DNA of 40,375 bases from Candidatus Nanopelagicales bacterium (GTDB taxonomy: Bacteria > Actinomycetota > Actinomycetes > S36-B12 > CAIYMF01): assembly GCA_025351185.1 (NCBI GenBank), contig JANXWJ010000044.1, positions 1 to 40,375 on the forward strand, read 5' to 3'. This document shows, in pieces, positions 34,301 through 40,375 of this stretch. Below the pieces are notes generated by a model. That model did not search any database. It worked only from the letters and a program-made list of their open reading frames with translations, and had not been told where the DNA came from. The translations under genes and the position numbers were made by a program. Each line of letters opens with the position of its first letter. Position 1 is the stretch's first letter.

Positions 34301-34941
34301 ATCACTGCGCGCAGGTCGTCGTCGTCGAGGAGCCGGACTGTGGCGACCTCGTGCGAGGTGCGGAAGCCGTCGAAGAAGTGCAGGAACGGCACACGCGACC
34401 GCAGGGTCGCGGCGTGCGCGACGAGGGCAAGGTCATGCGCCTCCTGCACGTCGGACGAGCAGAGCATCGCCCAGCCGGTCGAGCGCACGGCCATCACGTC
34501 GGAGTGGTCGCCGAAGATCGAGAGCGCGTGGGTCGCGACGGCGCGTGCGGCCACGTGCAGGACCGTCGGTGTGAGCTCTCCACCCACCTTGAACATCGTC
34601 GGGATCATGAGGAGAAGCCCCTGCGAGGCGGTGAACGAGGTCGCCAGCGCACCCTTCTGCACGGCTCCGTGCAGAGCGGCGGCAGCACCGCCCTTGGACT
34701 GCATCTCGACCACCTCGGGCACCGAGCCCCACAGGTTGGTCCTGCCCGCGGCGCTCCACGTGTCGGCGAGCTCACCCATGGTCGAGGCGGGGGTGATCGG
34801 GTAGATCGCGCACACGTCGGAGAGGCGGTGCGCGACGAGCGCGGCCGCCTCGTTGCCGTCGAGGCAGGCGACTCGTGGCGGCGTACCGCTGGGGGAGGTC
34901 GAACGGACATCGGACTGTGAGGAGGTCGTGGGGCGGCCCAT
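31303..34941 (-). CDS. nifJ: Pyruvate:ferredoxin (flavodoxin) oxidoreductase, single chain
   Basis: A 1212-residue homodimer-type PFOR that converts pyruvate and CoA to acetyl-CoA and CO2 while reducing ferredoxin or flavodoxin. Domains in order: the pyruvate domain (AIYPITPASTMGELAD near 40), the transketolase-C-like domain, the gamma domain (FFGLGSDGTVGANKTSIKLI), two 4Fe-4S motifs CIDCGKCAIVCP (near 697) and CTGCGICVAVCP (near 753), and the TPP domain with CAGCGETPYLKL (near 830), GGDGWAYDIDFGG (near 980) and YSNTGGQASKATPRG. All cluster cysteines appear present. ATG 34941 is preferred because the family N-terminus begins shortly after and CAGAGT lies 6 nt upstream. A longer frame to 35250 is not family-like. 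Such oxygen-sensitive enzymes suggest microaerobic or fermentative periods. Confidence 0.95.
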   Translation of the reverse strand: MGRPTTSSQSDVRSTSPSGTPPRVACLDGNEAAALVAHRLSDVCAIYPITPASTMGELADTWSAAGRTNLWGSVPEVVEMQSKGGAAAALHGAVQKGALATSFTASQGLLLMIPTMFKVGGELTPTVLHVAARAVATHALSIFGDHSDVMAVRSTGWAMLCSSDVQEAHDLALVAHAATLRSRVPFLHFFDGFRTSHEVATVRLLDDDDLRAVIRETDVLAHRAYGLTPEAPVMRGSAQNPDVFFQSREASNTHYDAVPATVAEVMAELGARTGRDYHLVDYHGHPEADRVVVAMGSATGTLRETVDELVRRGEKVGVAVIRLYRPFPAAALRAALPATVTRIAVLDRTKEPGAPAEPLHLDVMSAFAGESGTLITGGRYGLGSKEFTPADAKAVFDELTVEQPRPRFTVGIVDDVTHLSLDVDPTFHVPARAVQAMFFGLGSDGTVGANKTSIKLIGEHTDQTAQGYFVYDSKKSGSMTVSHLRFGPDPIRSSYLIDAADFVACHQFGLLTRVDVLASARPGATVLLNSPYPADEVWDHLPHGAQSHVLSKSLELWTIDATTIAREAGLGPRINTVMQPCFFALSKVIPVDAAIDLVKGSIEKAYGKRGPQIVERNLVAIDAALAGMARVDVPAATTASPSTVLADRSVVGELIAGRGDALPVSAMSIDGSFATGTAMLEKRMLADEIPVWDPSLCIDCGKCAIVCPHAAIRMKAFSPDDAAMAPDGFKTKVYGGKELPSGTLLTIQVAPDDCTGCGICVAVCPVHDKADPDHKAIDLLPAVDHRDIERPHFEFFLDIPDVDRAAVRHDTVKGSQLLRPLFEFSGACAGCGETPYLKLLSQLLGDRMVVANATGCSSIYGGNLPTTPWTKDANGRGPAWANSLFEDNAEFGLGIRLGAERQVNDAHRLLRELADGLPADVVAPLIEREPEVTDEGGVVARRIEVARLREALVSHPDARATSLASLADAFVPQSVWIVGGDGWAYDIDFGGLDHVLASGRNVNILVLDTEVYSNTGGQASKATPRGAAAKFASTGKATKKKDLGLLAQAYGDVYVAQIALGANETQTVRAFLEAAAWPGPSLILAYSTCIAHGIEMSTSMEHQKAAVTSGYWPLYRFHPSPDAGAHPFSLDSKPPSTSLEDFKLGETRYSALDRSDHARSQHLLALAQADVDERWHYYEQLAGVERSLSAEPEDELGTADHDPREAPGETAD

Positions 34942-34947
34942 GCCCTC

Positions 34948-34953
34948 ACTCTG
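34948..34953 (-). promoter_or_regulatory. -10 element for leaderless PFOR mRNA
   Basis: CAGAGT on the minus strand lies 6 nt before ATG 34941. It is in the 110-nt divergent region shared with the kinase-M23-aminotransferase gene. Confidence 0.4.
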
Positions 34954-35039
34954 CGCCGGTGACCGAGGTGGTTGCACCGTGAACGACCCCGGTGTGACGC
35001 ACAGATCGCACCCCCCTCGGTCCCACCGGCCCGGCGGCC

Positions 35040-35045
35040 TAGGGT
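35040..35045 (+). promoter_or_regulatory. -10 element for leaderless kinase-M23-aminotransferase gene
   Basis: TAGGGT lies 6 nt before ATG 35052. There is no Shine-Dalgarno. It fits TANNNT. Confidence 0.5.
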
Positions 35046-35051
35046 GCTGGC

Positions 35052-38000
35052 ATGGCGCTGCTCGACCACACTCCGACAACCACGCTCGACGACGCTCGGC
35101 GGATCTGTGCCGAGGTGTTCGGTGTCTCCGGGACGGTGACGGAGCTGCCGTCGGAGCGCGACCGCAACTTCCGGGTCGACGCCGGCGCTGACGGCGTGTG
35201 GGTGCTGAAGATCGCCAACTCGCTGGAGCTGCGCGAGGTGCTCGAGGCACAGGCCCAGGCCGCCGCGCGGGCTGCAGCCGGGGGAGTGCCGGTCCAGGGT
35301 GTCCGCCGTTCCCTCTCCGGCGAGGAGATCACCGAGATCGACGGGCACCTCGTGCGACTGATGGAGCATCTGCCGGGGGTGCTCCTGGCCGATGTCGCCC
35401 CCGGATCTGCGGCGCTGCGCCGGGACCTCGGCACCACCCTCGGTCGGCTCGCCCGCAGCCTCGACGGCTTCGACCACCCGCACGCGCACCGCGAGTTCCA
35501 CTGGGACGTCGTGCGCACCGCCGAGGTCATCGACGAGACGCGTCACACCGTGACAGATCCCGCCCGTCTCGCGCTGCTCGACATCGTGCACGCGCGGATG
35601 ACGTCGTACGTCGCTCCACGTCTGACCTCTCTGCGCACCGCAGTGATCCACGGTGATGCCAACGATCACAACGTGCTCGTCGAGCCTGGCGATCGGCGCG
35701 ATCCTGCGGCTCGGTTCACGCGTGTGTGCGGCCTCATCGACTTCGGCGACCTGGTGCACTCGGCCGTCGTCGCAGAGGTCGCGGTCGCCGCCGCCTACCA
35801 CCCGATGGAGACCGACGATCCGATCGGCGCGCTCTGCGACATCGCTGCGGGCTTCCACGCGGAGTTCCCGCTCACCGAGGGAGATCTCGAGGTTCTGTGG
35901 GACCTCATGCTCGGTCGTCTCGCTCTGTCGGGCGCGCACGCGGCAGCGCAGTCCGCGCAGCGACCCGATGACCCGTATCTCTCCCTCGACGAGGGTGCCG
36001 CCTGGCAGGCGCTCACGCTGCTCACGCCGATTCCTGCGGCGCGTGCCCTCTACCGGCTGCGTGATGCCTGCGGATTCGAGCCGCACCCGGACGCCGCAGC
36101 CGTGCGCACGCATCTCGCATCGACGGCGTCGACACCGCTGCTCGGAGCGCCGTGGGACCGGCACCGGCTCTTCGCGCTCGACCTGTCGGTGGGCAGCGAC
36201 CTGTTCACGGCGGCCGACGTGGGCGCCGGGCCGGAGCGGTTCGACGTGCTCATCCGTCGCGACGTCGACGGGGATCGTGACGCCGTGGCAATCGGTGGCT
36301 ATGGCGAGGCGCGGCTGATCTACACGGCTCCGGAGTTCGCGAGCTCGGACGACCCTTCGGTCGAGCGCCGGACCGTGCACCTCGGCACCGACGTCTGGAC
36401 CCACGCGGGCACCGCTGTGCACGCGCCGCTCGCCGGGCGGGTGCACCGGGTCCACGACAACAGTGCGCCGCTCGACTACGGCCCCATGGTCATGCTCGAG
36501 CACGTGACCGATGGCGGTGTCGTCTTCTGGTCGCTGTACGGCCATCTCTCGCCAGAGACACTGTCGCACCTGAGCGAAGGCGCCGAGGTGGCCGCCGGCG
36601 ACGTCATCGGGTGGATCGGATCACCGCCGCGCAACGGAGACTGGGCACCGCACGTCCACGTGCAGGTGATCCTCGACCTGCTCGGGCTGGGGGTCGACTA
36701 CCCCGGTGTCGCCGTGCCGTCGCAGCGCACGACCTGGCTCGGGCTGTCGCCGGATCCGGCTCTGCTGCTGGGACTTCCGAGCTCGCTGACCGCCGGTGTG
36801 CCGCACCGAAGCGTGGCTGACACGCTCATCGAGAGGCACCGACTGCTCGGTCCCAACCTGTCGGTGTCCTACTCCGACCCGTTGCGGATCGTGCGCGGGA
36901 TCGGTGCCCACCTGTACGACGAGGAGGGACGCGCCTACCTCGACTCGGTCAACAACGTCGCGCACGTCGGTCATGCGCACCCGCATGTCGTGAGGGCCGG
37001 GACGCGACAGATGGCGGTGCTCAACACCAACACCCGCTATCTCCACGACGAGGTGCTCCGCTATGCCGAGCGAATCACGGCGACCCTGCCCGAGCCGCTG
37101 TCGGTCTGCTTCTTCGTCAACTCAGGAAGCGAGGCCAACGACCTGGCGCTTCGTCTGGTCCGCGCGCACACCGGCGCCGAGGACCTCATCTGCGTCCAGC
37201 ACGGCTATCACGGTCACACCCAGGCGCTTATCGATGTGAGCCCGTACAAGCATGCCGGCGCTGGAGGTCGTGGCGCTCCGCCGTGGGTGCACGTCGCGAC
37301 CATGCCCGATCCCTACCGAGGAGAGTTCCGCGGCTACGGCCCTGAGGTCGGAGCGCGGTACGCCGCCGATGTCGCGAGGTGCGTGCGCGAGGTCGGCGAC
37401 GGAGGCCTCGCCGGGATGATCGTCGAGTCGATGATCGGGTGCGGCGGACAGGTCGTGCTGCCCGACGGCTATCTCGCGGCGGCCGCCGAGCACGTGCGCG
37501 CTGTCGGTGGCCTGATGATTGCAGACGAGGTGCAGGTCGGCTTCGGCCGTGTCGGTCCGGCGTTCTGGGGGTTCGCGACGCAGGGTCTCGTGCCCGATGT
37601 GGTCACGATCGGCAAGCCTGCGGGCGATGGACATCCGCTGGCAGCAGTGGTCACCACGCCCGAGGTCGCGGCATCCTTCGCCAACGGCATGGAGTACTTC
37701 AACACCTTTGGTGGCAACCCCGTCTCGGCTGCCATCGGCAACGCCGTGCTCGACGTCATCGAGCAGGAGCGCCTGCCAGAGAACGCGGAGCGGGTCGGGC
37801 GACGGATCCTCGACGGCGTGCGCGCCCTGGCCGACGACCACGTGATCATCGGGGAGGCCCGCGGCCTCGGTCTCTACCTCGGGGTCGAGCTCGTCCGCGA
37901 CCGCGAGTCCCTCGAGCCGGCCGGCGACGAGGCCTCGTGGGTCATCGAGCGGATGCGCCACCTCGGCGTGCTCGTCAGCACCGATGGCCCCTTCCACAAC

Positions 38001-38102
38001 GTGCTCAAGATCAAGCCGCCGCTGGTCTGGACCGACGCCGACGCCGACCGGTTGCTCGCGACCCTCGACCGGGTCCTGCGCGAGCCAGCTCTCCGCCGCT
38101 GA
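35052..38102 (+). CDS. Three-domain protein: APH-like kinase, M23 peptidase-like, class III aminotransferase/phospholyase
   Basis: A 1016-residue protein. Residues 1-340 are an aminoglycoside-phosphotransferase-fold kinase of the hydroxylysine/homoserine-kinase type, with H200-G-D202ANDHN and LIDFGD near 229. Residues about 400-580 resemble an M23 zinc peptidase: H443LGTD447, a YGHLS motif and H534-V-H536, so all metal ligands are kept. Residues about 600-1010 are a class III PLP enzyme with the PLP lysine K855 ([13 protein letters not shown]), [12 protein letters not shown] and [15 protein letters not shown]. These match the branch containing ethanolamine-phosphate and phosphohydroxylysine phospho-lyases. 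Fusion of such a kinase with such a lyase would phosphorylate an amino alcohol, then eliminate phosphate and ammonia. That reaction is inference by homology, and the M23 part's job is unknown. A hairpin follows the stop. Confidence 0.93.
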   Translation: MALLDHTPTTTLDDARRICAEVFGVSGTVTELPSERDRNFRVDAGADGVWVLKIANSLELREVLEAQAQAAARAAAGGVPVQGVRRSLSGEEITEIDGHLVRLMEHLPGVLLADVAPGSAALRRDLGTTLGRLARSLDGFDHPHAHREFHWDVVRTAEVIDETRHTVTDPARLALLDIVHARMTSYVAPRLTSLRTAVIHGDANDHNVLVEPGDRRDPAARFTRVCGLIDFGDLVHSAVVAEVAVAAAYHPMETDDPIGALCDIAAGFHAEFPLTEGDLEVLWDLMLGRLALSGAHAAAQSAQRPDDPYLSLDEGAAWQALTLLTPIPAARALYRLRDACGFEPHPDAAAVRTHLASTASTPLLGAPWDRHRLFALDLSVGSDLFTAADVGAGPERFDVLIRRDVDGDRDAVAIGGYGEARLIYTAPEFASSDDPSVERRTVHLGTDVWTHAGTAVHAPLAGRVHRVHDNSAPLDYGPMVMLEHVTDGGVVFWSLYGHLSPETLSHLSEGAEVAAGDVIGWIGSPPRNGDWAPHVHVQVILDLLGLGVDYPGVAVPSQRTTWLGLSPDPALLLGLPSSLTAGVPHRSVADTLIERHRLLGPNLSVSYSDPLRIVRGIGAHLYDEEGRAYLDSVNNVAHVGHAHPHVVRAGTRQMAVLNTNTRYLHDEVLRYAERITATLPEPLSVCFFVNSGSEANDLALRLVRAHTGAEDLICVQHGYHGHTQALIDVSPYKHAGAGGRGAPPWVHVATMPDPYRGEFRGYGPEVGARYAADVARCVREVGDGGLAGMIVESMIGCGGQVVLPDGYLAAAAEHVRAVGGLMIADEVQVGFGRVGPAFWGFATQGLVPDVVTIGKPAGDGHPLAAVVTTPEVAASFANGMEYFNTFGGNPVSAAIGNAVLDVIEQERLPENAERVGRRILDGVRALADDHVIIGEARGLGLYLGVELVRDRESLEPAGDEASWVIERMRHLGVLVSTDGPFHNVLKIKPPLVWTDADADRLLATLDRVLREPALRR

Positions 38103-38157
38103 CTGCCGGCGGCACCGCCATAGCCCGACCAAGATCACGAGTCGCGGTCAGGATGTG

Positions 38158-38187
38158 CCCCTCAAGGTCACTGATCATCCTGAGGGG
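38158..38187 (+). terminator. Hairpin terminator after the three-domain gene
   Basis: CCCCTCAAGG (38158-38167) pairs with CCTGAGGGG (38179-38187), nine pairs with one bulged A, around an 11-nt loop. It lies 55 nt after the stop and 40 nt before the LCIB-like gene, so the two genes may be separate transcripts. Confidence 0.55.
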
Positions 38188-38227
38188 ACACGAAGTTCCC
38201 TGGGGTTAGGCGGGACACATCTGGGGG

Positions 38228-39010
38228 TTGGGCAGGCGGTTGTGGGGCGTGCTCCGGTTGGATGGGCGTGTGGACGTGGGCGTGGTCGGCTCGGGTGGGG
38301 TGTACGCCGAGACGCGCGAGGTGTCCGCGCTGCTCGACTGGACGCGCGAGGTGCTGGCGCCGTACGGCTTTACGCCAGACCTGTCGCTGCCGCTCGTGTC
38401 GGTGTGCCGCGACGAGCTGATGTTCGCGTTCATCGACACGGTGACGTCGCACTGGGGGCACTGCTTCGACCTGTCGAGCCTCGCTGGCCTCCCGCTGCTC
38501 GGGCGCACCGGGCTTGCTGCCGCGCTCGGCCACGCGCCCGATGCCGGTGGGCGACATCGCCTGGTGGTGCTGGCGTTTCCCCACATCGGAGTCGATGGCG
38601 ACGGTCGCATGGGCATGGTGCACCGGCGGGGCGTCCCTGGGGTCACGACGGCGTGCGGAGCCGTCCACATCGCGCGGCAGGCGCTCGTCTATGGCGTGTC
38701 GGGTGTCGTGCTCGACCCGCATGACGTCGAGGAGTCGCTGCTCGTCCAACGGCTGCGGCGTGTGCTCGGCGACGGCGTGGTGCCGGACCTCCCGCAGGTG
38801 ACTGAGATCGTGCGTCGCAGCGCCGTCGAGGAGATGCGCCTCCTGCTCTCCGGCCTCGCCACCCCCGAGCTGCCGGTCGACTTCGCGCTGTTCTCCGGGA
38901 TCGTCGTGCATGCCGGCGAGACCGACCGAGTCACCCTCGACAGCGCCGACGTCACCGTCGACGGGCGGCAGATCGACCTGCTCGCGCGCGCGCGACCTGA
39001 CTCGTCCTAG
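38228..39010 (+). CDS. LCIB/LCIC-type carbonic anhydrase domain protein
   Basis: A protein of about 260 residues. Its core matches my recollection of the limiting-CO2-inducible B/C (LCIB) family of beta-like carbonic anhydrases: SVCRDELMF (Cys60, Arg61, Asp62), FDLSSLAGLPLLGRTGLAAALGHAPD, LAFPHIGVDGDGRMGMVHRRG (His119) and TTACGAVH (Cys143). The Cys-His-Cys zinc set and the Asp with a following Arg (R93 in LGRTG) are in the expected order. The start is uncertain: the frame opens at TTG 38228 after a G-rich stretch and the first 30 residues look unconserved. No signal peptide is present. It follows the three-domain gene but is separated by a hairpin. If active it would interconvert CO2 and bicarbonate. 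A non-catalytic LCIB relative is possible. Confidence 0.72.
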   Translation: MGRRLWGVLRLDGRVDVGVVGSGGVYAETREVSALLDWTREVLAPYGFTPDLSLPLVSVCRDELMFAFIDTVTSHWGHCFDLSSLAGLPLLGRTGLAAALGHAPDAGGRHRLVVLAFPHIGVDGDGRMGMVHRRGVPGVTTACGAVHIARQALVYGVSGVVLDPHDVEESLLVQRLRRVLGDGVVPDLPQVTEIVRRSAVEEMRLLLSGLATPELPVDFALFSGIVVHAGETDRVTLDSADVTVDGRQIDLLARARPDSS

Positions 39011-39053
39011 GGATCGTGGAGCGAGTCCGGCCATCGAGACGATGACGCTGCGA

Positions 39054-40375
39054 CTACGTGCCCATCGACGGAGCGATCAGCCGCGCGAACGCTGCCGCGA
39101 GGGTGGCGCTGAAGGTCTTCGTCAGGTGGTGCTGATCCCGGAAGACGATGATGCCCGTCGGTGTGACGACGAGGCAGATCGCCTTGGGGCACACCAGTTT
39201 TGTCGCGTCGATGAAGCGTACGCCGCCAGTGCCTGCGGCGGCCGAGGTCTCCGACGCGACGAGCACCGGGTCGAGGTGCTGGCGCTGGGTGCGTGACAGT
39301 GCACAGGACGACGGGTCGGACAGGTGCGCCGAGAGGCAGTCCGGCACATCAGTGAGCGACCACGGCGTGTCGCGCAGGAAGGTGACGTTGGCCGCGTGCG
39401 GTGTCAGCTGCGCGAGCAGGTCGCGCGTGCCCTTCTCCCACAGGGCGGGCAGGTCGGCGGCTGCGGCAGTGTTGCCGTTGGCATCGAGCACGAGACCGTT
39501 GGCATAGCCCTTGCTCCGGACCACGAGGACCGAGTCGAGCTGGGGGAGTGCGGCCAGCCGCCGGAGCACGTCGGCACGCCAGGCGTCACACGCGGCGTAA
39601 CGCGAGGTGAAGGCGGGCAGATAGATGCCCACCTCGGTCATGGGGCACGCCGACTTCGACCACATCCACACCTGCCACCCCTGAGCCTTCGCGGCCTTGT
39701 CGAGGGCGGGCAGCCACATCGCGGCGTGCGAGTCCCCGACGAGCGCGATGACCTTGCTGCCGTGGGGATCTCCAAAACGGCACGACAAATCTGCGGTCGT
39801 GGCGGCGTACCCGAGATAGCAGGCGGTGGGCGCAGATCCGTCGACTCGCGCCTGCGCCGGCGTCATCGGCTTGGGAGCCGCGACCGTGACGGGAGACGAG
39901 GCGACGGCCTTGGCACCGCCCGCACTCGCGGCACCGGCCGCGGAAGCACCCGCAGCCGCTGGTGCCGCGACTGACACCTCGACGGCCGCGTCGGACGTGG
40001 GGAGCGCGATGGTCGCGATCAGCACCGAGGTCACGGTGAGTGCCGCACCCAAGGTCAGGGACCGCGTACGTGAGGCGGTGAACCACGCCGACGTGCGCGC
40101 CGGGTCCTCGACCCAACGGTGCGAGACCTCGGCGAGGACGTAGGAGAGCACGAGGGCGACCACGACGTAGGTCACCGGGGTCTGGGGAGCGACGTCGTCG
40201 AGCCCGTCGCTCTCGCCGATGGGCGCGAGCGCACCCGCCATCACCAGCAACGGCCAGTGCCAGAGATACCAGCCGTAGGACAGTTTGCCGACGTGCACCA
40301 GCGCCGGGTGGCTGAGCAGCCCCGCGGCACCTGCGCCTCGGGTGCGCGCGCCGGAGGCGAGCACGAGCCCGGCAC
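39054..40375 (-). CDS. Acyltransferase 3 family protein with C-terminal SGNH domain (5' end outside window)
   Basis: The visible 439 residues are the C-terminal part of an OafA/YrhL-type membrane acyltransferase. Hydrophobic segments with [18 protein letters not shown] and a WVEDPART motif come first. A last membrane helix and a long Ala/Pro-rich linker (about 130-165 from the visible start) follow. Then comes an extracellular SGNH hydrolase-like domain with [16 protein letters not shown] (the nucleophile Ser block) and a C-terminal [10 protein letters not shown] carrying the catalytic Asp-x-His. The frame stays open to the window edge, so the N-terminus is missing. Such proteins O-acetylate cell-wall or surface polysaccharides. 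The convergent LCIB-like gene ends 43 nt away. Confidence 0.93.
   Translation of the reverse strand, partial: AGLVLASGARTRGAGAAGLLSHPALVHVGKLSYGWYLWHWPLLVMAGALAPIGESDGLDDVAPQTPVTYVVVALVLSYVLAEVSHRWVEDPARTSAWFTASRTRSLTLGAALTVTSVLIATIALPTSDAAVEVSVAAPAAAGASAAGAASAGGAKAVASSPVTVAAPKPMTPAQARVDGSAPTACYLGYAATTADLSCRFGDPHGSKVIALVGDSHAAMWLPALDKAAKAQGWQVWMWSKSACPMTEVGIYLPAFTSRYAACDAWRADVLRRLAALPQLDSVLVVRSKGYANGLVLDANGNTAAAADLPALWEKGTRDLLAQLTPHAANVTFLRDTPWSLTDVPDCLSAHLSDPSSCALSRTQRQHLDPVLVASETSAAAGTGGVRFIDATKLVCPKAICLVVTPTGIIVFRDQHHLTKTFSATLAAAFARLIAPSMGT

Noticed and set aside
32515-34920. 801-codon plus-strand frame opposite PFOR
   Set aside because: PFOR is unmistakable on the minus strand, and the frame has no start signal.
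34942-35250. 103-residue N-terminal extension of PFOR
   Set aside because: The extension is Arg/Pro-rich, overlaps the divergent three-domain gene and precedes the normal family N-terminus.
34605-36569. 654-codon minus-strand frame spanning the PFOR start and the three-domain gene
   Set aside because: It crosses a divergent promoter region and lies opposite or out of frame with strongly conserved proteins.
1-40375. CRISPR arrays, insertion sequences, tRNA or rRNA genes, prophage
   Set aside because: No regularly spaced repeats, transposase motifs, cloverleaf-like sequences or phage structural genes were seen on reading both strands. A covariance-model scan was not possible here.

Overview
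The window is high-GC DNA with strong third-position G/C bias, many GTG starts, tightly packed genes and leaderless -10/start-codon arrangements. This fits an actinobacterium. Gene content (menaquinone MenB, AlkB-rubredoxin, a sugar ABC importer without its own ATPase) suits an aerobic soil or water actinomycete of the Intrasporangiaceae/Nocardioidaceae kind, but I cannot fix the genus. I see no rRNA, tRNA, CRISPR array, insertion sequence or phage gene.

Layout. 1-57 is the N-terminal stub of a leftward gene. It diverges from a decayed tetR-type regulator (about 290-884) whose operator-like palindromes survive. 1023-3965 is pntAB (transhydrogenase). 4235-7545 holds a DUF2237 protein and a 946-residue fusion of an APC permease to a flavin monooxygenase. 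7679-10352 holds an HNH-like protein, phosphoglucomutase and a small hypothetical. 10342-15169 is a decayed zone: a patatin remnant, a frameshifted AI-2E-type transporter, and an ABC exporter whose ATPase and permease are both damaged; a membrane protein of unknown function among them is intact. 15162-19166 holds a conserved hypothetical, a BtuF-like protein with a DUF5522 partner, an S4 RNA-binding protein, a beta-hydroxyacid dehydrogenase and menB.

19191-27168 is a complete sugar-use locus: a divergent SIS-domain aminosugar isomerase/deaminase, a ROK repressor with a clear operator, a binding lipoprotein, two permeases, a GH4 phospho-glycosidase and a GlcNAc-kinase-like ATPase. Together they suggest uptake of an aminosugar oligomer by ABC transport, phosphorylation inside the cell, and hydrolysis and isomerisation of the phosphosugar. 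No ATPase subunit is present, so a shared MsiK-type ATPase elsewhere is inferred.

27175-31131 holds a transglutaminase-like protein, alkB-rubredoxin translationally coupled to its own tetR, a MarR regulator and a small lipoprotein. 31303-34941 is a single-chain pyruvate:ferredoxin oxidoreductase. It diverges from a 1016-residue kinase/M23/class III aminotransferase protein (35052-38102), which is followed by an LCIB-type carbonic anhydrase candidate (38228-39010). The right edge is an acyltransferase-SGNH protein cut by the window end.

The strongest leads are the permease-monooxygenase fusion, the three-domain kinase-peptidase-lyase protein, the LCIB-like carbonic anhydrase, the non-PTS phospho-glycosidase locus, and a repeated leaderless promoter layout (a -10 hexamer 6 or 7 nt before the start codon) at eleven genes.
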